Shown: in pieces, positions 15,186 through 23,754 of the stretch
How positions within the stretch are numbered: position 1 is the first letter of the stretch
How the letters are laid out: each line of letters begins with the position of its first letter
Origin: a virus
Strand: one strand, 5' to 3'
IMG/VR virus record: IMGVR_UViG_3300008113_000104
Location: 1 to 42,989 of that record
DNA: 42,989 nt
The notes under the pieces: model-generated
The model's database searches: none
Seen by the model: only the letters and a program-made list of their open reading frames with translations
Told to the model about the DNA's origin: nothing
Program-made: the position numbers and the translations under genes

Positions 15186-17085
15186 TATTCTTACCTCCTT
15201 TTTTGCTACCCTTCCATGCTTCACCCATTACCTCTCTCCAAGAATAAGTGCGAACTTCCATTCCACCTTCCTCTAGAGAATCCCCAATCATTTCAATATT
15301 TTCTTTAGCAAACTCACCCATTGCTTTTTGCTTACGGAGTTTCTTAGGATTCTTGGTTACTCCACCAGGACCCTCTGAAGGATAATCATGATCCTGACGA
15401 GTTCCTACACCGTGAGCAGAACCTGCTCTTGCTCTTTCTCTATCATCGGCAGTTAGACCCTTACGAGGAGAAGCATAAGCATCCTTTCTATTAGCAGGAT
15501 TTGTTCTCCTTTGCATTGCTTTGAGGAATGGTTTTCTCTTTGCAGTCATCTTGGTTTTTGATGCTGCAGCATATGCCTTTGGAGTTTCACCATAAGAACC
15601 TTCTGCTTCATAGATATCAAGCATCTCATCCCAAGTGTATTCAGAAAGGTCATATCCTTCTTCAACCAAAGCATTCACCCAAAGTTCAAAATCTTCTCTA
15701 TTAAATTGCTTCTTCTCAGCAGGAGTTAGAGCACCTCTCTGCGCTCCTCTTGCTGCTTGCTTTGCTTTTACCTTAGGATCATCAGACTTGTGAGCATATC
15801 CATGAAGACCAGGAGATGATGAAGTAGTATTACGGAAATCACCTCTTTGCTTTCTAGCAAGATCTTGTCTTTGCTTTGCTTTCTTAGCATCACCGAAAGT
15901 TGATTTATCTGCAAGTTTAGTTGCTCTATCTGCTGCAGCACCACCACCAGTTGACTTAGCGATCTTTTGACGAATTGGTGCTTCATCATAACCACGTTTT
16001 GCCATAGCAGTTGCTTCAATTACAACTGTGTATAGTTCATCAATTTCTTCCTCATTCAAATCATTCATGAGTGAGAAAAATTCATCTTCTGTTTCAATAA
16101 TTCCTTCTTCTTGTAACCAGTTAGCAACTAGTTCAACATCCTCATAAAACTGCTCTTCTAGAGTTTCTTCAGAAATAATTGAATACCCGTTCTCTTCAAA
16201 AACAACTTCCATGCCTTCTTCAATCGCAGCAAGAACTTCATGTACTGCTTCATCATCGTATCCCTCAGAGATTAGTTCATTTACTAAATCTTCATACTCT
16301 TCCTTAGGAACACAATTAGGAACTTCACGACCACCCTTCTTCTTCATACCAACCATCTGGTATCCTTTCCAGCATGGATCTTTATCCTCGGTTAGATCTG
16401 TGTCAATTTCAGTTTCTTCCTTTTTAACCTTAACATCTTGACCTGGTTCATACCACTTACCATCACCATCACTATCTTGCCAACGTAGTGGTTTCTTTTT
16501 CTTATCCTCTTTCTTTGCTTCCTTCATTAGGTCGGATGCCTTTGGATTAATTACAACTACAGTCTTTCCAGAACCAGACTTTTTCTTTGCTCCGTTAGGT
16601 GCTTCAGACGCACTCATATCCTCTTCTTCAATAGTATCAAGGACATTAAGTTCGATGGTTTCTGTTTTAGTGGTTCCAAGACCTTCACCTTTCTTAACAG
16701 ATCTCTTACCCATTTTATCAACAACTACATAATCACCGTTAGATCTTTTGTTAATAACAAGAACCTGTTGACCATTAACATCCATCACTCTACCGATGTT
16801 ACGATCTTTTGCTCGGTTCTTAAGGATATTTGCTCGATCAACTGGGAATCCACCAACACCTTCAGTTAGAGGTTCTGCATAATCAGATGCGTTTGAAAAC
16901 ACATCCCAAAATTCTCTTGCACCTTCTCTGAGATGCTTAGTTGTTAGATGTTGATCAACAAGTGAAAACATCTCATCTTCAGACTTTGATTCTGACAAAG
17001 CAAGTTCTAAAGTTCTTTGGATCTTTGCCACTTCTTCTGGTAAGTAGTCAATCATACGACTACTTAATTCTAGCATCATCGACAT
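15172..17085 (-). CDS. Large charged virion-type protein
   Basis: A 637-residue protein mixing ordered segments with long acidic and basic regions. Visible parts: N-terminal helix, a KOW-like stretch (IGRVMDVNGQQVLVI), DSDGDGKWYEPGQD that looks like a calcium-type loop, and helical acidic repeats (LVNELISEGYDDEAV, WVNALVEEGYDLSEY). Near the C-terminus it shares TKNPKKLRKQKAMGE with the next gene. Late box 34 bases upstream and an AGGAG site. Likely a cyanophage virion or core protein; no precise role. Confidence 0.75.
   Translation of the reverse strand: MSMMLELSSRMIDYLPEEVAKIQRTLELALSESKSEDEMFSLVDQHLTTKHLREGAREFWDVFSNASDYAEPLTEGVGGFPVDRANILKNRAKDRNIGRVMDVNGQQVLVINKRSNGDYVVVDKMGKRSVKKGEGLGTTKTETIELNVLDTIEEEDMSASEAPNGAKKKSGSGKTVVVINPKASDLMKEAKKEDKKKKPLRWQDSDGDGKWYEPGQDVKVKKEETEIDTDLTEDKDPCWKGYQMVGMKKKGGREVPNCVPKEEYEDLVNELISEGYDDEAVHEVLAAIEEGMEVVFEENGYSIISEETLEEQFYEDVELVANWLQEEGIIETEDEFFSLMNDLNEEEIDELYTVVIEATAMAKRGYDEAPIRQKIAKSTGGGAAADRATKLADKSTFGDAKKAKQRQDLARKQRGDFRNTTSSSPGLHGYAHKSDDPKVKAKQAARGAQRGALTPAEKKQFNREDFELWVNALVEEGYDLSEYTWDEMLDIYEAEGSYGETPKAYAAASKTKMTAKRKPFLKAMQRRTNPANRKDAYASPRKGLTADDRERARAGSAHGVGTRQDHDYPSEGPGGVTKNPKKLRKQKAMGEFAKENIEMIGDSLEEGGMEVRTYSWREVMGEAWKGSKKGGKNNGSC
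15317..15354 (-). repeat. 38-bp direct repeat, copy 2
   Basis: Second copy of the 38-base repeat at 14269-14306, 1,048 bases away. Both copies are in frame and give the same amino acids. Confidence 0.85.
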
Positions 17086-17118
17086 GTAATTACTCCTAGA
17101 AGTTATCCTTTCTGATAT

Positions 17119-17126
17119 TATTTATG
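17119..17126 (-). promoter_or_regulatory. Late promoter box CATAAATA
   Basis: Minus-strand CATAAATA two bases beyond the stop of the nucleotidyltransferase-domain gene and 34 bases before the 637-residue gene. Confidence 0.65.
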
Positions 17127-17127
17127 C

Positions 17128-18429
17128 TTAACGTTTTCTTTGTGGTAGTCCAACTATCTTGGCACCATTCAATTTTGATTTTGCTTTGACCAATGCTTCT
17201 CTTTGAGTTTTAGCATTAACCTTTTCATAATAATATTTTCCTGGACCAATTTTATCCAGAGTATATTTAACTGACCAGATTGCTGAGTTAGTTCCATCAG
17301 CAATGTGATCTGAGAACTTTTTAACTGGTTGTCCAGGAGTTAACTTCTGTACAGCAATTCGATATGCATCAGTTCCAATCTCCCATTGTGTTTTAGGATC
17401 TGCACCTTCATTTAAGGAAGTTAACCATCCACGATATGTGTTATCATTTTCATCCACATAGATCACATAGTTTGTACCACGATGAATGACTTTGCCACAA
17501 ATTCCAGTATCTAAATGTTCCACAATAGAACCAATCTTAAAAATATTACCCGAAAGATAATTTTCACGCAATCCTTCTTTATCGAGTTTAGGAGCAATTT
17601 CCCACAATTCAAACTGTTCAGGTAACTTTAATTTCTTCTTCTTTTTAACTTGTTTTATTTTCTGAATAAGTTTACCCTTCAATCCTTTAATTAAAATAGG
17701 ATTTACTTCAATATCTGGTTTGAATGAGAAGGTTAGTTCTTCAGAAAGTTTCTTTTCTTTTTGCTTTTTTTGTACTTCCTTTTTCTTTTTCTCAGCTTCC
17801 TTCATTCTTTCTTGAACTTTACTCATAAGTTCTTGAGAGATCTTTGGATCAACATGTGCAGGAACACCAGCATGAAATTGCCCATGATCATTTGATTGAG
17901 CATGTTTCCTCATCTTAGATGCTGACATTCCTTCTACACCACCATCCTCATGATCGTGTCTCTCACCTGCAGATGACACTTTGATCTTTCCAAAGTTATA
18001 CATATCAGACCCATTATACTTATTTGCTAGGTGCTCAAATTCTTTTACCCTATCTGCACCGACAACAATATGAACATTCTTGTATCCTTCTTTATGAGCA
18101 CTTGCTAGAATATCGAAAACATTCTTTGCATGACCATGGATATTGTCAGCATGATCTGGAAAGAAATGTCTCATATACTTCATCTTCTCTTCTGGATGAA
18201 GAGGATTCTTCTTTGGATCTTGAGACTGACTCGCATAGATTCTATAGTCTCCACCTTTAGATTTCTTATGGACAGAATTCACTAGTTTCTCATGTCCAAT
18301 ATGAGGTGGATTGAATCTACCAAATGTAAAAGTCAGAGTGTCATCTTTAGTCTTCGGATTATTATCATGCTTATCCGTATTATTCTTTGGTGTTGATGCC
18401 TCTGCTAAAAAGTCTTTAAAGTTCTTCAT
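17128..18429 (-). CDS. Protein with HIGH-motif nucleotidyltransferase domain
   Basis: Residues about 32-215 match the cytidylyltransferase or NMN adenylyltransferase fold: TFTFGRFNPPHIGHEKLV (HIGH at 43-46), VHIVVGADRVKEFE near 124 and a C-terminal SASKMRK near 169 like the family's second ATP-binding motif. Enzymes of this type transfer a nucleotide to NMN, phosphates or lipids. The remaining about 215 residues are basic and unknown. It stands among late virion genes and overlaps a 65-residue gene by four bases. The fold call is firm; substrate is unknown. Confidence 0.8.
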   Translation of the reverse strand: MKNFKDFLAEASTPKNNTDKHDNNPKTKDDTLTFTFGRFNPPHIGHEKLVNSVHKKSKGGDYRIYASQSQDPKKNPLHPEEKMKYMRHFFPDHADNIHGHAKNVFDILASAHKEGYKNVHIVVGADRVKEFEHLANKYNGSDMYNFGKIKVSSAGERHDHEDGGVEGMSASKMRKHAQSNDHGQFHAGVPAHVDPKISQELMSKVQERMKEAEKKKKEVQKKQKEKKLSEELTFSFKPDIEVNPILIKGLKGKLIQKIKQVKKKKKLKLPEQFELWEIAPKLDKEGLRENYLSGNIFKIGSIVEHLDTGICGKVIHRGTNYVIYVDENDNTYRGWLTSLNEGADPKTQWEIGTDAYRIAVQKLTPGQPVKKFSDHIADGTNSAIWSVKYTLDKIGPGKYYYEKVNAKTQREALVKAKSKLNGAKIVGLPQRKR

Positions 18430-18623
18430 TTAACTAATTTCTTCTTCGCAATGTACTCTAATCCAGATTGTTTCATCTTTCTATATTTATCTTTGAGTGC
18501 TTTAGTCTTTGATGTTGCAATCTTAGTGTCCATAACGATTGAATAATATGCCATAGCAACTTTGGCATCTTTATTTTTAATAAAGATCTCCATTGCTTTA
18601 TCTAGGTCTTCGTTTTGGTTCAT
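18426..18623 (-). CDS. Small basic helical protein, 65 aa
   Basis: A Lys-rich helical protein (MEIFIKNKDAKVAMAYY, KALKDKYRKMKQSGLEY). Four-base overlaps on both sides tie it to the structural gene ahead and the nucleotidyltransferase-domain gene behind. No function recognised. Confidence 0.7.
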   Translation of the reverse strand: MNQNEDLDKAMEIFIKNKDAKVAMAYYSIVMDTKIATSKTKALKDKYRKMKQSGLEYIAKKKLVK

Positions 18624-19939
18624 TCTAGTTTGATGTAAGGTGCAGAGTAAGTGGTGCTTGAACTTGCATACAAATAAATGTCTTCCATAACAGCATCTGC
18701 TTTTTGCTTATTCAAACCTTTCATAGTTTCAGCTAATTTCAATGAAAGATATTTTGAATATCTCCACTTTGGAGTTTGTGATGCTATGTAAGTGGTTAGA
18801 TCTTCATTTGTTTTAATGACTCCTAATTTTTTAAACAACTTGTTCATGGTGTCCCAATGGGTCTTCCCACCGTTCACTGCCAGTCTAGCAGACTCGTTGC
18901 TGCTTGGCAACTCGGTGACCCCATGCCGTTTCAAAATGTAATTAAGTGGACCTAGTGAAATTTTCCCCTGGTTCGCAGAGGCACCTTTCATCTCACCCTG
19001 CCAACCACTGAGACTCACATCTCCACCAAAACTTCTAAATTGTATTCTACCTTTTGTGAAATTCAAATATACATCCATAGCATCTGCATTAATACTATAG
19101 TCACTGTATACAATGTCAGATGGTCTAGCATTTGTTGGAAAATTCTTTTCCGACATAGTAGCAGTAGACCTAGTAATCTTTTTAAGTGAAACTCCTATCA
19201 GTTTCTTTGCTTGGAGTTGCTTCCACATTGCATCATTTAGTCCTCTCAATGTTGTTTCTTTTTTGATTTCATTGATATCAAAATCATCAGCAACCATATA
19301 AATGTCAGCAGGACTCCACTTGTTTAAATTACCAAATGCACCTTCGGCACGAATAATTGACCATGCATGTTTTTCAATAGCATTAACTGTTTTACTACCT
19401 CTATGAAATGTATAGTTTCCAGTTCCATGATAAACTTCCCACAATTTTGTTGCCCCTGTTGTACAGGATTTCACCCAATCATCTTTTAAATTATTGACCA
19501 TATTCTCAAATGTCTCATCGGTATCACAATGAGCACGTGCTGCTTTTAAATTCTCTACATTAATATCCCCAGCATCTAATTTTCCATTAACAACATGAAA
19601 TGCTAAGGCACAATATAGTGCTTGAGCAGACTCTGATAATTTTGTTTCTGCAGCACCTGCTCCAGATCCTCCACCCTTAGCACTCTTAAAATAGATGTAC
19701 TCTTTAGTTCCTGCTTTCAATGTAAAAATAATAGCAGCAAAACTAGACTTACTAGTTTTCTCATTTTCATAAGGAACATTAAGTGATTTTAGTTTCTTCT
19801 GAATATCTTCAGATGCTTTCATTCTATCATCAGTTACTACCTTCAACCATGTTGACTTACTATTTGCAGTATCCACAGAAACTTGATAATCAGATAGAAC
19901 CTGATTTATTGCCAATAGAATCTCAGAATCCGTTGCCAT
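18620..19939 (-). CDS. Structural-type protein, 439 aa
   Basis: A soluble protein of 439 residues with no signal peptide or membrane segment. It has a Gly/Ala patch (KGGGSGAGAAETK near 90) and a C-terminal SSSTTYSAPYIKLE. I recognise the type as a cyanophage virion-associated protein but not its role. It begins a late block behind the hairpin with an embedded late box at 19946-19978. Confidence 0.75.
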   Translation of the reverse strand: MATDSEILLAINQVLSDYQVSVDTANSKSTWLKVVTDDRMKASEDIQKKLKSLNVPYENEKTSKSSFAAIIFTLKAGTKEYIYFKSAKGGGSGAGAAETKLSESAQALYCALAFHVVNGKLDAGDINVENLKAARAHCDTDETFENMVNNLKDDWVKSCTTGATKLWEVYHGTGNYTFHRGSKTVNAIEKHAWSIIRAEGAFGNLNKWSPADIYMVADDFDINEIKKETTLRGLNDAMWKQLQAKKLIGVSLKKITRSTATMSEKNFPTNARPSDIVYSDYSINADAMDVYLNFTKGRIQFRSFGGDVSLSGWQGEMKGASANQGKISLGPLNYILKRHGVTELPSSNESARLAVNGGKTHWDTMNKLFKKLGVIKTNEDLTTYIASQTPKWRYSKYLSLKLAETMKGLNKQKADAVMEDIYLYASSSTTYSAPYIKLE

Positions 19940-19945
19940 AAAAGA

Positions 19946-19978
19946 AACCCCTCTCCACTTATATTTAGGAGAGGGGTT
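19946..19978 (-). terminator. Terminator hairpin that also masks a ribosome site
   Basis: An 11-bp stem (AACCCCTCTCC / GGAGAGGGGTT), 11-base loop, and TTTCTTTT behind it on the minus strand, ending the replication operon. The 3' arm also holds the GAGG-type ribosome site of the structural gene starting at 19939, and the loop holds a late box. Confidence 0.8.
19961..19968 (-). promoter_or_regulatory. Late promoter box CTAAATAT in the hairpin loop
   Basis: With T4 spacing +1 would be near 19955, just past the loop, so late transcripts would keep only the 3' arm and expose the ribosome site. Confidence 0.5.
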
Positions 19979-19982
19979 CTAT

Positions 19983-20189
19983 TTATTCCCAAATATCGTT
20001 GTCTAGTGGACTATGGGATTTCCGTTGTGTCTTCCTAAGTCGTTTGAGATCTTTCATCATGTCTTTGATTTGCTGATATGCATCCTCTGCAGATAGTTTA
20101 CCAGCAACTTCAAATCCAACAATCATATCAACCTTATCACCGAAACGGGCAAGTGCCCGTTCAAACTCAGTAAGATTTTCGTATACCAT
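19983..20189 (-). CDS. Hypothetical protein, 68 aa
   Basis: A helical, charged protein of 68 residues (LTEFERALARFGDKVD, AEDAYQQIKDMMKDLKRL). Starts in a TAATG junction with the MazG-like gene and is the last gene of the replication operon, just before its terminator. Function unknown. Confidence 0.7.
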   Translation of the reverse strand: MVYENLTEFERALARFGDKVDMIVGFEVAGKLSAEDAYQQIKDMMKDLKRLRKTQRKSHSPLDNDIWE

Positions 20190-20767
20190 TATCGATCACC
20201 TGCTTGACGATTCTCAGACTTATCAACATCAAAACCACCAGAAGGATACCTGCGAGCAAGTTTCATAGTGTTTTTCCAGATAACATCATCCATCCCAACA
20301 TTAAGTGCCATACATGCCTGAGCAACATACCACATAATATCACCCAGTTCGATGATCAAGTGTTCACGGTTGTCTTCACTAAAAGGTTTACCTTGGAAAT
20401 TAATCTTCTTAACAATCTCCATAAACTCTCCACCTTCTGCACAAATACCAATAGCAGCAGTGGTAAGACGACTAATATCACAACCAGATTCTTTGATTTC
20501 ATGAATTCGTTTTACCCATGCCTCAGTGTCTTTAGTAGCAGCACTGGTCATACCATCAACAAATTCAAAGTATCGTGGGAAGTCAACTTCCAAACGCATA
20601 TTCTCTTTACGAGAATTCTTCATTTTTTCAACTGCTTCTTTTGCTTCATCTACACTATAATGAGCATTAGTTTCAGCATCTTCTGCTACTGCTTTTACCT
20701 TCTCTTCGTATTGCTTACGAAAATCATCAAAGTTAAAAGCATCATCAGTGTTCTTTTTAGTTGCCAT
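20189..20767 (-). CDS. MazG-like nucleotide pyrophosphohydrolase
   Basis: Residues about 60-185 have the all-alpha NTP pyrophosphatase pattern: GICAEGGEFMEIVKK and ELGDIMWYVAQAC give the EGGE and ELGD metal-binding acidic residues, with a basic tail (KLARRYPSGG). Such enzymes hydrolyse dNTPs or related nucleotides; phage versions have been suggested to affect dNTP pools or the stringent response. The N-terminal 60 residues are a charged helix specific to this protein. Coupled by TAATG to the small gene behind. Confidence 0.75.
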   Translation of the reverse strand: MATKKNTDDAFNFDDFRKQYEEKVKAVAEDAETNAHYSVDEAKEAVEKMKNSRKENMRLEVDFPRYFEFVDGMTSAATKDTEAWVKRIHEIKESGCDISRLTTAAIGICAEGGEFMEIVKKINFQGKPFSEDNREHLIIELGDIMWYVAQACMALNVGMDDVIWKNTMKLARRYPSGGFDVDKSENRQAGDR

Positions 20768-20775
20768 AAATTACC

Positions 20776-22164
20776 TCAAATTTTGAAAGTTGCGAATACT
20801 TCTTTTTTACCAAACTTCTTTGGACGATCATCTTCATCATAATCATCCTCTTGTCCTGAGTCAAGCAGATCATCTTGTTCAGATTGATCCACATCATACA
20901 GTTTCATCTTTGCCCTGTCAATACCAACGATAAATCGTTTATTTACCGTAGGGTCATTATACCTGTTTTTAAGTTGTTTGACAAGGATTTGATTGATCTG
21001 CTCCAGTTCTTCTGTACTGATAAGAGCAAACATAAGGTCTGCAGTAGCAGGAAGTCCAAAAGATTCACTGGTATCAGTAAGATCAACATCAGTACTGCCA
21101 TACCCTGAACGAGTAGTCTGAGTAGCACTAACAATAGGCACATTAAACTCGACAGCAAGACCTCTAAGTTCTTCTGCAATTGCTTTAACATAAGTATAAG
21201 AGTTAACAATAGTTCCCTTGTATCGAGAAGACGCACAGATATTCAAATAGTCAATAAAGATAATGTCTGGTTTGAATCCTTTCTTCAGAGCAAGTTCATT
21301 AAGAAGTGCCTTGAAATGTCCAGAATGTGCAGATGCAGTTGGATACTCTTTAATAATAAGTTTGCCCACTGTCTTTTGTGCAAGTTTGATAATCTTGCTT
21401 TCGTAGAGTTGCTTGGGAATATCTACTAATTGTTGAATAGGAACATTCAGCAAATTGGCATCGATTCGTTCTGCGATTCTTTCCTCTGCCATTTCAAGAG
21501 TAATGTAGAGAACATTTTTACCTTGCAGAAGAACTGAACTGGCAACGTGACACATGAAGAGAGATTTACCAACACCCGTTCCTGCCAGTGCAACGTTGAG
21601 TGTTTTGGAAGGTAAACCACCCTTGGTGATCTTGTTAAAGAAGTCCAAATCAAAGGGAATCTTTTCTTCTTTACGATGATAGAAATCATAACGTTCCTGG
21701 AAATCGTCGATATAATCATGACCAACATGGTCATCAAAACACACACTAAGTGCTTCTTGAAGGATACTTGGAATAGCATCCCTAGTCTTATCTTTACTCT
21801 TTCCTTCAGCAATCTTTACTGCTTCAAAAAGTGACAGATATACAGCACGATCTTTACACCACTTTTCAGTAGTATTAAGTAACCATTCAAAATTATATTC
21901 AACTACAGATTGATTCTTTAGATATTCACATGCTTTCTTGTAAGAATCCTCTGTAATATCTGTCCTCTTTTCTAGTTCAATATTGATTATTGAACTATTA
22001 GGAAGAGTATTGTATTCCTGTACATACCTGTTGATTTCGTTGAATAGAATCTGCTCTACATAATCTTCAAAATATTCAGGTCTAATAAAAGGGAGGACCC
22101 TACGGCAGTAGTTATCGTCCTCCATCAACTTTGAAATAATAACAGATTCAATTCGATCAGACAT
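20776..22164 (-). CDS. 41: Replicative DNA helicase (T4 gp41, DnaB-like)
   Basis: Hexameric helicase of the replication fork. The N-terminal helical domain is followed by a RecA-type core with Walker A AGTGVGKS (about 197-204), Walker B PDIIFIDYLN and the C-terminal motifs VSATQTTRSGYG and NRYNDPTV. Length 462 residues is close to T4 gp41. Overlaps the 2OG oxygenase gene by eight bases. Confidence 0.95.
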   Translation of the reverse strand: MSDRIESVIISKLMEDDNYCRRVLPFIRPEYFEDYVEQILFNEINRYVQEYNTLPNSSIINIELEKRTDITEDSYKKACEYLKNQSVVEYNFEWLLNTTEKWCKDRAVYLSLFEAVKIAEGKSKDKTRDAIPSILQEALSVCFDDHVGHDYIDDFQERYDFYHRKEEKIPFDLDFFNKITKGGLPSKTLNVALAGTGVGKSLFMCHVASSVLLQGKNVLYITLEMAEERIAERIDANLLNVPIQQLVDIPKQLYESKIIKLAQKTVGKLIIKEYPTASAHSGHFKALLNELALKKGFKPDIIFIDYLNICASSRYKGTIVNSYTYVKAIAEELRGLAVEFNVPIVSATQTTRSGYGSTDVDLTDTSESFGLPATADLMFALISTEELEQINQILVKQLKNRYNDPTVNKRFIVGIDRAKMKLYDVDQSEQDDLLDSGQEDDYDEDDRPKKFGKKEVFATFKI

Positions 22165-22780
22165 AGTGTAAGTAAGTTCCTACGATAAATTTATCATCAC
22201 TGATTGATGGTCTGCCCGTATGTGGGAAACACCACATGGGTGGGAAGATCAGCATTCTACCTGCTTTTGGTTGCACTGTAAAGTCAATGGTATCAAAGTG
22301 TGTCTCTCCACCCTCTTCAATATCATTTAGATAGAAAAACATGGCAAGAAATCTTTTAGCACTATCATGATTACCCACATCAACATGAGTATCAAAACGA
22401 TCATCACTTCCTGCTTGATAACACTTTAAACGATATTGTTCTAGTGCATTTTGATCAGGCCAAAAGTGTCCCAAATCCAATTCCATCATATAACTCACAC
22501 ACATTTTATGTGTAGATTCAACTAGAAGATCGTGAATCTTATGGATAGGAGACTCTGGATCTTTATCAGCAGCATCAGTGAGGTTCAACTGCGTAAAGTT
22601 TGGACGACCACCGTTTTCAAATCTTTCATGATACTGAGGATGATCAGAATATAGTTTGATCAATTCTTCACATGTTTCCTCAGAAAGAACATTATCATAA
22701 ACTTTAATATAATCAGTCAGATACTTCAGTTTCACGAAGTCCTGCTGTTCCGTACTTGAATTCTTTGTTTGCTGCGTCAT
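22157..22780 (-). CDS. 2OG-Fe(II) oxygenase, prolyl-hydroxylase-like
   Basis: A dioxygenase of 207 residues. The iron-binding pattern is visible: HVD in [12 protein letters not shown], then the distal His in FPHTGRPSI, with a conserved [10 protein letters not shown] strand and LFFPP-like LIFPPMWC. Such enzymes hydroxylate proteins or nucleic acid bases and are common in cyanophages, with unknown substrates. The ATG at 22780 has GGAG upstream but overlaps uvsX by 68 bases; a GTG at 22735 is an alternative. Confidence 0.85.
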   Translation of the reverse strand: MTQQTKNSSTEQQDFVKLKYLTDYIKVYDNVLSEETCEELIKLYSDHPQYHERFENGGRPNFTQLNLTDAADKDPESPIHKIHDLLVESTHKMCVSYMMELDLGHFWPDQNALEQYRLKCYQAGSDDRFDTHVDVGNHDSAKRFLAMFFYLNDIEEGGETHFDTIDFTVQPKAGRMLIFPPMWCFPHTGRPSISDDKFIVGTYLHYV

Positions 22781-23753
22781 CTAATTTCTCCATAATTTCT
22801 TGAGTAAAATATTTGTCGGGGTCATTCAAAATAGTTTTGGCATAAGTTTTCACCCCATTAATTTCATATCGACCTGCAGACTTAGAAAAAATACCATGCT
22901 TTTCTCCAAGTTCAAGCAAACCATAATAAGGATCTAGACCAGAATCATAGAACAATCTAGTTTCTGCAATAGAATTTTCTTTTGTAAAACGAGACTTATG
23001 TGCTTTACATTTGATGATGTTACCTACGATTTCTGTTCCATCCTTCTCTTTTGATTTGCTGAGATGGATGATCGTAGATGCTGCATACTTCAATCCAGAT
23101 CCACCACCCATTTCTTTGGTAGGAACATAAGATCCAACCACATCATATGTATGGTTAGTGACAAGCATAGGTACACCTGCTTTACCAAGTTTCAGTGTAA
23201 GAACACGGAAGACAGATTTAATAACCTGAGCACGAGTCATGTCTCTTGTTTCTTTACCTTCACTGGAATCTTCCAGTTCTTTGGTTGTCGAAAGATTACC
23301 CAGTGAATCAAGTACAAACATCATAGGTTTGCGATCATTCTGCTTAAGTTCCAACACCTTATCAATGATTTTGATTGCTTGTGTTCGGAATTCCTGAACA
23401 GTAACAACAGGAACAATGATCATGCGACTGGAATCAATTCCACGTTCTTCAATCATCGAACGAGTAATAGCAGATTCAGATTCAAAGTAGATTACACCTG
23501 CATCTGGATTACTATCCAAAAAATGTTTAACAATACTCAGACAAAAGAATGTCTTACCAGTGGAAGATTCACCAGCAATAGCAGTGATCTTGTTGGCAGG
23601 AATACCACCATAGATTGAACCAGATAGAAGAGCATTGAAGATGTAACTACCAGTATCAATAAAGGCATCACAATCTCCTGCTGCAACTCCATCGGCAACT
23701 AAAGACGCATATTCATTACCAATTTCTTTGACAATATCTTGTAAAAAGTTCAT
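22713..23753 (-). CDS. uvsX: Recombinase UvsX (RecA-like)
   Basis: Strand-exchange protein for recombination-dependent replication and repair. Walker A GESSTGKT near residue 61, Walker [12 protein letters not shown], and a [10 protein letters not shown] segment matching loop 2 of RecA-type proteins. The ATG at 23753 lies one base after the polymerase stop (TAATATG); an upstream ATG at 23774 lies in the polymerase gene. Length 346 residues. Confidence 0.96.
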   Translation of the reverse strand: MNFLQDIVKEIGNEYASLVADGVAAGDCDAFIDTGSYIFNALLSGSIYGGIPANKITAIAGESSTGKTFFCLSIVKHFLDSNPDAGVIYFESESAITRSMIEERGIDSSRMIIVPVVTVQEFRTQAIKIIDKVLELKQNDRKPMMFVLDSLGNLSTTKELEDSSEGKETRDMTRAQVIKSVFRVLTLKLGKAGVPMLVTNHTYDVVGSYVPTKEMGGGSGLKYAASTIIHLSKSKEKDGTEIVGNIIKCKAHKSRFTKENSIAETRLFYDSGLDPYYGLLELGEKHGIFSKSAGRYEINGVKTYAKTILNDPDKYFTQEIMEKLDDAANKEFKYGTAGLRETEVSD

Positions 23754-23754
23754 A

